Assembly: GCA_023459915.1 (NCBI GenBank)
Contig: JAEWSN010000147.1
Location: forward strand, 1-11,049
Reading direction: 5' to 3'
Source of the DNA: Bacillota bacterium
GTDB taxonomy: Bacteria > Bacillota > Clostridia > DSM-8532
Length of the DNA stretch: 11,049 nt
Part shown: positions 7,307 to 11,049 of the stretch, one piece after another
Layout: each line of letters begins with the position of its first letter
Numbering within the stretch: position 1 is the first letter of the stretch
Notes under the pieces: generated by a model
Databases searched by the model: none
What the model saw: the letters and a program-made list of their open reading frames with translations, nothing else
Told to the model about the DNA's origin: nothing
Position numbers and translations under genes: made by a program

Positions 7307-7762
7307 ATGATCGTCAATGATCTTGCCCATTCGGCCCAGTATGAATCCCTGCACCCCATGTTTGCCAAGGCGTTCGCGTTCCTGCGGGAAAACAATTTCT
7401 CCACAATGGAACCCGGACGTCTCGAACTGGCCGGCACAGACCTGTACGCGTTGGTGCAGGCATATCAAACCGCGGATCCCGCCGACAAGAAATGGGAAAC
7501 GCATGAGCGGTACATCGACATCCAGTATGTGGCGGAGGGGATCGAAACCTGCGGCTGGGCGCCCGCGGGCACCATGGATCCTGCGGGAGACTACATCCCG
7601 GAAAAGGATATCCGTTATTACAAGGATTCGGCGCCGTCATCCGGCGTGCGGCTTGAATCGGGCTTTTTCGCCATCCTGATGCCGGAGGACATCCATCGTC
7701 CGGGATGCCATGCCGACGCCGAGGCGGCCGTCCGCAAGGTGGTGCTGAAGGTGAGGCTGTAA
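7307..7762 (+). CDS. YhcH/YjgK/YiaL family protein
   Basis: This is a 151-residue cupin-fold protein of the DUF386 family (E. coli YhcH, YjgK, YiaL and EbgC). Members sit in sugar and sialic-acid utilisation operons, and their exact reaction is poorly established. Family marks are the MIVNDL start, ALVQAYQT (48-55), WETHERYIDIQYVAEG (63-78), GWAPAG (83-88), and MPEDIHRPG with a following H (125-135). The conserved His and Glu residues in these blocks are likely metal or substrate contacts. The ATG at 7307 follows AGGAGGG (7294-7300) and gives the family's usual start and length. An upstream in-frame GTG at 7187 would add 40 unrelated residues across the promoter. The gene has no sugar-catabolic neighbour and is convergent with an AraC-type regulator, so its substrate cannot be inferred. 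Confidence 0.93.
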   Translation: MIVNDLAHSAQYESLHPMFAKAFAFLRENNFSTMEPGRLELAGTDLYALVQAYQTADPADKKWETHERYIDIQYVAEGIETCGWAPAGTMDPAGDYIPEKDIRYYKDSAPSSGVRLESGFFAILMPEDIHRPGCHADAEAAVRKVVLKVRL

Positions 7763-7764
7763 CG

Positions 7765-7791
7765 CCGCAGGCAAGAGAGAACCCCCTGCGG
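7765..7791. terminator. hairpin between convergent genes
   Basis: CCGCAGG (7765-7771) pairs with CCTGCGG (7785-7791) around a 13-nt loop in the 42-bp gap between the YhcH-family and AraC-family genes. There is no T-run on either strand. If it terminates transcription, it does so weakly or with Rho. Confidence 0.35.
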
Positions 7792-7804
7792 GCGGCACCA
7801 GTCG

Positions 7805-8629
7805 TCAGCTGCCATACATCCGCCGGAACGACATGGGGGTCATGCCCTCGTATTGGCGGAACTGTTTGGCAAAATAGCTTGGATCGCCGAAGCCGCAGGC
7901 CTCGGCGATTTGCTTGAGCGGCCATTCCGGCTGGGAGAGCATGGTGGCCTTGGCTTTCTGCAGACGCACACGGGTGATGTATTCGAACGGCCTGGCGTTG
8001 ACGTGCTGCCGGAACAGGCGGCACAGGTGCTGGGGGGTCACCCTGGCGATGGCGGCCAGATTGTCCAGCGACAGCGGACTTCTGTAATTCTCCTCGACAT
8101 GGCGCAGCACCTCGTGAAAGCCACCCTCGCTTTCCGAGGGCATGCGGGCGTCCCACGACACGGCATTGCGCGCGAGGGTCACGATGAACAGATGCAGGAA
8201 CGCCGACGCCTCCAGCGCGTGCAGCATGTAGTTGCCGCCGCTGGCATAATGGATGCGTTCCAGTGCCTGTTCCACCAGCTCCGGGCTTTTGAGCCGGAAC
8301 ACGCCGTATTCGCCATCAAGCAGGTTGCCCGCAAGGGTGGCCGCCGCGGTGCCTTCAAAGGTGACAAACCGCGTTTCCCAGATGCCGTCCGCGGACTCAT
8401 ACCGGTGGGGAATGCCCGGCGCCATCAGAAAGCCGGTGCCCGGCCGGAGCAGGTATTCGCGGCCGTCCAGCTCCAGCCTTCCCACACCCTGTGCCACATG
8501 CAGCCAGTGCCAGGAGGGGAAGCCCCCGGGACGCCCGGTCGCCTCCTGATCGTCCTTGCCGCCGACGCTCGTGACATAGAGCGGTTGCCGCCGGATCTCT
8601 TCGGTCAGGATGGGAAAAATCATGTCCAT
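7805..8629 (-). CDS. AraC family transcriptional regulator
   Basis: This is a 274-residue regulator with an N-terminal cupin-like ligand domain and a C-terminal double helix-turn-helix. The sensor part (about 15-150) carries HWLHVAQGVGRLELDGREYL and PGTGFLMAPGIPHRYES, typical of the AraC_binding cupin. The DNA-binding part (about 170-272) shows LSLDNLAAIARVTPQHLCRL for the first motif and IAEACGFGDPSYFAKQFRQY for the second, ending with GMTPMSFRRMYG. The start (codon 8629-8627) follows GGAGGT on the minus strand. A further upstream frame extends to 8848 but covers promoter sequence. It is divergent from the methyltransferase gene and convergent with the YhcH-family gene. The ligand is probably a sugar or metabolite and is not identified. 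The targets are unknown. Confidence 0.95.
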   Translation of the reverse strand: MDMIFPILTEEIRRQPLYVTSVGGKDDQEATGRPGGFPSWHWLHVAQGVGRLELDGREYLLRPGTGFLMAPGIPHRYESADGIWETRFVTFEGTAAATLAGNLLDGEYGVFRLKSPELVEQALERIHYASGGNYMLHALEASAFLHLFIVTLARNAVSWDARMPSESEGGFHEVLRHVEENYRSPLSLDNLAAIARVTPQHLCRLFRQHVNARPFEYITRVRLQKAKATMLSQPEWPLKQIAEACGFGDPSYFAKQFRQYEGMTPMSFRRMYGS

Positions 8630-8680
8630 GGCAGACCTCCGGATGTTCAAACCGTCACAGGACCGGTTTTCTGGACCCTG

Positions 8681-8733
8681 TCGAAAAACCTGTTTCGAGA
8701 CCATTGTACCGGCTTTCCCGTGGCTTTGCCACG
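8681..8733 (-). promoter_or_regulatory. araC-family gene promoter with overlapping palindromes
   Basis: On the minus strand, TACAAT (8708-8703) is a good -10 box. The -35 position (about 8731-8726) reads TGGCAA and is weak. It lies inside the perfect inverted repeat CGTGGC-TTT-GCCACG (8719-8733). Downstream, TCGAAA (8681-8686) and TTTCGA (8693-8698) form a second inverted repeat at the expected start. A third pair, AAACCG/CGGTTT (8649-8654, 8664-8669), lies in the leader. The palindrome over the -35 is a candidate operator, and the weak -35 fits activation or autoregulation. Confidence 0.5.
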
Positions 8734-8787
8734 CGAATCTTGCGATCATATCCCTATATTTTGCGATTGGCGTCCCGAAATCCGCCC

Positions 8788-8798
8788 CGTGATATACT
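8788..8798 (+). promoter_or_regulatory. extended -10 promoter of the methyltransferase gene
   Basis: TGA directly before TATACT (8793-8798) forms an extended -10 element, 62 bp upstream of the start codon. No convincing -35 lies at 16-18 bp. A TTGGCG (8767-8772) sits at a 20-bp spacing. The divergent araC-type promoter is within about 90 bp. Confidence 0.5.
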
Positions 8799-8859
8799 GG
8801 ATCCGGGCAGCCGGCCGGCAAATGCGTGCGGGCGCCCACATGGCACAAAGGAGCGTCAC

Positions 8860-9480
8860 ATGGCGGCGGCTGAACACTATTTTACGGAAAACCCCACCTC
8901 CGAGGTCAGGGAGATTGCCTTTGACACGGTCTTTCGCGGGCATTCGCTCCGGTTTGTCTCGGTCAGTGGCGTGTTCTCGTTCGAACCGCGGGTGGACAAG
9001 GCTTCCGCGTTGCTGCTCGAAGCCTTTTTCCCATCCGGTGCGGAGAACAGTGTACTGGACATGGGGTGCGGATTCGGCCCCATCGGGTTGTGCCTCAAGG
9101 CCGCCCATCCGGAGCTCGCGCTGACCTTGACCGACATCAACCGCCGGGCGGTGGCATACGCGGGCCGCAACGCGGCACAAAACCGGCTCGAGGTGGAAGT
9201 GGTGCAGGGAGACCTTTATGGGGGGATTGGGGACAGACGGTTTGGGGACGTCGTTTGCAACCCGCCGTTTGCAGCGGGCAAAGCGGTGAATCTGCAGCTG
9301 ATTGCCCGGGCGCGGGAACACCTGGTGCCTGGCGGCGCCCTGTGGCTGACGGCCTTTCACAACAAGGGCGGCGCGTCGCTGAAAAAGGCGATGGGCGACG
9401 TGTTCGGGAACGTGACGGATGTGGAGAAGCGTGGCGGCATCCGTGTGTATCGCGCTATTTTCGACGGCGCGGGCGAATGA
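8860..9480 (+). CDS. class I SAM-dependent methyltransferase, RsmC/YbxB-like (MTS domain)
   Basis: This is a 206-residue single-domain methyltransferase. SAM-binding motif I is DMGCGFGPIG (67-76), the acidic end of the second strand is TDINRRAV (91-98), and the catalytic NPPF is at 134-137. NPPF is typical of N-methyltransferases that modify exocyclic amino groups of nucleobases. The N-terminal EHYFTENPTS and GVFSFEPRVDKAS blocks match small YbxB-type proteins related to the catalytic half of RsmC (16S rRNA m2G1207). The substrate could be rRNA or tRNA and is not proven. The ATG at 8860 follows AAAGGAG (8847-8853). Its last 26 bp overlap the 3' end of the opposing glycosyltransferase gene, and no terminator is visible. 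Confidence 0.9.
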   Translation: MAAAEHYFTENPTSEVREIAFDTVFRGHSLRFVSVSGVFSFEPRVDKASALLLEAFFPSGAENSVLDMGCGFGPIGLCLKAAHPELALTLTDINRRAVAYAGRNAAQNRLEVEVVQGDLYGGIGDRRFGDVVCNPPFAAGKAVNLQLIARAREHLVPGGALWLTAFHNKGGASLKKAMGDVFGNVTDVEKRGGIRVYRAIFDGAGE

Positions 9481-10792
9481 CGTCATCGAGCCTGAACCGG
9501 TGGAACCGGGGGCTTCTGTCCCGGGTGTGTTCCCCGAATCGGGTGCGGAGGGTGTGGGTGAGACGGGTTTTCAGTTTCCCCGTCAGCGTGCCCGCATGCC
9601 CCACAACCTTGAACGCGCGCACGGCGAGCTGTGTTTCCGGCATGGCCATGGCCTCGAGGTAGGCGGCTTCGGCCGATTCGCCGAAGGCTTCCGCGGAAAA
9701 GCGGCGCACGGCCTGATCAGCCCCGGCGCGCAGGGCATCCGCGGTTTGGGGGGACTGGAGAATGGCGAGCGCGTGCTGCGCCAGCTCCTCCACGGTGTTG
9801 AACAAAAACCCCGAGGTGCCGTGTGAAACCATGGCCCGAAAGCTTGGATCGTCCCGGGCGACCACCGGCACGCCCGCGGCCATGGCCTCGATGACAGTCA
9901 GCCCTTGTGTTTCCGTGGTGGAGGCGCTCACAAACACATCCCCGACGCAATAGCAGGACGGGATGTCCTGCCACGGGCGCGATCCGGCAAACAGCACGGC
10001 GTCTCCCAGGCCGGCCTGGCGGGCCTGTTGCGTCAGCAGCGCCCGATCCGGCCCGTCTCCCACAATCAGCAGACGGGCCGCGGGCATTTTCACGCGGACC
10101 AGCGACAGCGCGTGGATCAGCATGTCGATGCTTTTCTCCTTTGCCAGACGGCCGATATAGACCAGCAACGGGGTGTCGTGCGGGATGCCCAGCGTTTCCC
10201 GCATGCGCGCCCGCACCGCGGGATCGTGCGCCACCGCCGTGAACCGTTCCAGTTTCAGGCCGGAGGGGATGACCCGGATGGGACGCCGGATGCCATATTC
10301 CCGCAGCAGCGTCGCCACCTTGTCCGTGGGGGCGATGACCAGCCGGCAGTCGTTGCAGAACGTGCGTGTCAGGAGGCGGACCATCTCCTGGGACACTTTC
10401 ATGAAATGGCCTTTTGTCACATAATGCGTGTAGTCCTTGTACAGGGTGTGGTAGGTGTGGACTACGGGAATGCCCAGGGTCAGTGCCATCAGCTTGCCGA
10501 ACAGGCCCAGGGAAAATTCGGTCTGGGTGTGGATGACATCGAGCTTGACCCGGCGGACGCTGCGCGCGGCCCGCGGGGTGTAGAAGATGGCGAACCGGTG
10601 CGATTTCAGGAACAGCAGCGGCATGCTGGGCAGGCGAAACACGCCCGGCGTGACCGGCGCGTCCGGGCGGCTGGTGGTGAAGACATATACATGATGTCCA
10701 CGCTTCTCCAGTGCCTCACGCAGGGTCTCGATGGAGCTGACCACCCCGCTGATTTCCGGGGAAAAGGAATCACTGAAAAGTCCGATGTTCAC
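9455..10792 (-). CDS. GT4 glycosyltransferase, probable 1,2-diacylglycerol 3-glucosyltransferase
   Basis: This is a 445-residue GT-B retaining enzyme. The N-terminal domain (about 1-195) starts with NIGLFSDSFSPEISGVVSSI and contains DVIHTQTEFSLGLFG and PVVHTYHTLYKDYTHYVTKG. This pattern is typical of the Firmicutes/Acholeplasma diacylglycerol glucosyltransferase group that makes membrane glycolipid and lipoteichoic-acid anchors. The C-terminal domain (about 205-385) has YIGRLAKEKSID, IVGDGPDR and the E-x7-E donor site (E294, E302) in ETQGLTVIEAMAAGVPVV. A strongly basic tail follows (about 401-445, 15 Lys/Arg against 4 acidic), probably for membrane binding. The start is GTG at 10792, after AGGAAGGA, because the conserved fold begins there. 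The acceptor is inferred; other lipid or polysaccharide acceptors remain possible. Confidence 0.9.
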   Translation of the reverse strand: MNIGLFSDSFSPEISGVVSSIETLREALEKRGHHVYVFTTSRPDAPVTPGVFRLPSMPLLFLKSHRFAIFYTPRAARSVRRVKLDVIHTQTEFSLGLFGKLMALTLGIPVVHTYHTLYKDYTHYVTKGHFMKVSQEMVRLLTRTFCNDCRLVIAPTDKVATLLREYGIRRPIRVIPSGLKLERFTAVAHDPAVRARMRETLGIPHDTPLLVYIGRLAKEKSIDMLIHALSLVRVKMPAARLLIVGDGPDRALLTQQARQAGLGDAVLFAGSRPWQDIPSCYCVGDVFVSASTTETQGLTVIEAMAAGVPVVARDDPSFRAMVSHGTSGFLFNTVEELAQHALAILQSPQTADALRAGADQAVRRFSAEAFGESAEAAYLEAMAMPETQLAVRAFKVVGHAGTLTGKLKTRLTHTLRTRFGEHTRDRSPRFHRFRLDDVIRPRRRK

Positions 10793-10806
10793 AAGTTGTC
10801 CTTCCT

Positions 10807-10825
10807 GGTTCGAAGGTCCCGAACC
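10807..10825 (-). promoter_or_regulatory. hairpin next to the glycosyltransferase ribosome site
   Basis: GGTTCG (10807-10812) and CGAACC (10820-10825) form a perfect 6-bp inverted repeat with a 7-nt loop. On the mRNA strand the stem ends directly before AGGAAGGA and the GTG start. It could affect translation. Confidence 0.4.
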
Positions 10826-10942
10826 ATGATGCCTGTTGCCGGAGTGAATGCGTCCGTCGTGGGCCACTGCGTTGCATGCCTGTTCCAGCCGGCCGGGATG
10901 GCATGCCATGAGGACGCGCGGCAAGCCGGAAATGTCTGATGC

Positions 10943-10983
10943 GGACACGTCCCATCATATCGCAAAGCCGGGCATGGGGACAA
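10943..10983 (-). promoter_or_regulatory. probable glycosyltransferase promoter
   Basis: On the minus strand, TTGTCC (10983-10978), an 18-bp spacer and TATGAT (10959-10954) form a fair promoter, with GGAC-GT-GTCC (10952-10943) just downstream. The leader would be about 155 nt. I see no gene in 10793-10953. Confidence 0.5.
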
Positions 10984-10992
10984 CGGGGGTGA

Positions 10993-11041
10993 GGGGGGGG
11001 GGGGCCCCCCCCCCCCCGGGGGGGCCCCCCCCCCCCCCCCC
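10993..11041. other. G/C homopolymer run, likely artefact
   Basis: The run is 12 G, 13 C, 7 G and 17 C in succession, then ACAAACCC to the window end. No coding or regulatory meaning is apparent. Such runs are typical of failed signal or mis-assembly at contig ends. Confidence 0.8.
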
Positions 11042-11049
11042 ACAAACCC

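Noticed and set aside
7853..9124. 423-codon open frame antisense to the AraC-family gene
   Set aside because: It is a shadow of a GC-rich gene. It crosses the divergent promoter region and into the methyltransferase gene in another frame, with no recognisable domain.
9905..10939. 344-codon open frame antisense to the glycosyltransferase
   Set aside because: The opposite strand has all GT4 motifs. This frame has no family features and spans the promoter of the real gene.

Overview
The window looks like chromosomal DNA of a GC-rich bacterium, most likely a high-GC member of the Bacillota (Clostridia-like). This is inferred from several signs. Strong GGAGG-type Shine-Dalgarno sites precede most genes. 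Promoters look like sigma-A. A GAAC-N4-GTTC palindrome of the Gram-positive LexA type lies at the uvrA promoter. There is a processive-type diacylglycerol glucosyltransferase-like GT4 enzyme, and the small methyltransferase is YbxB-like. No single marker proves the lineage, and a non-Bacillota origin is not excluded.

Layout. Positions 3-2558 (+) hold the 3' part of a large membrane c-di-GMP protein: ABC-type substrate-binding sensor, one visible membrane helix, coiled coil, PAS, GGDEF, EAL. It is cut by the window start. A 362-bp spacer follows, with three imperfect 35-bp direct repeats, a terminator-like hairpin, a near-consensus promoter and a structured leader. It leads into the ribosomal operon rplM-rpsI (2921-3767). 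A second spacer (3768-4124) holds a long imperfect hairpin, a 12-bp tandem repeat, a strong intrinsic terminator, and the uvrA promoter with a LexA-like operator. uvrA (4125-7142) follows and ends in a low-complexity tail containing a 14-residue tandem duplication. Next is a YhcH/YiaL-family gene (7307-7762, +) convergent with an AraC-family regulator (7805-8629, -). The regulator is divergent from a class I SAM methyltransferase (8860-9480, +). That gene overlaps, tail to tail, a GT4 glycosyltransferase (9455-10792, -). The last 50 or so bases are G and C homopolymers that look like an assembly or sequencing artefact at a contig end.

Function. The window is a set of mostly independent transcription units, not one pathway: second-messenger signalling, ribosomal proteins, nucleotide excision repair, sugar-linked regulation, a rRNA/tRNA-type methyltransferase and membrane glycolipid synthesis. 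No defence system, prophage, CRISPR array, transposon or secondary-metabolite cluster is visible. The most interesting material is non-coding. Palindromes or hairpins start within about 1-9 nt of the predicted -10 box at five of six predicted promoters. At rplM the palindrome is a terminator-like hairpin, and at uvrA it is a candidate SOS operator.
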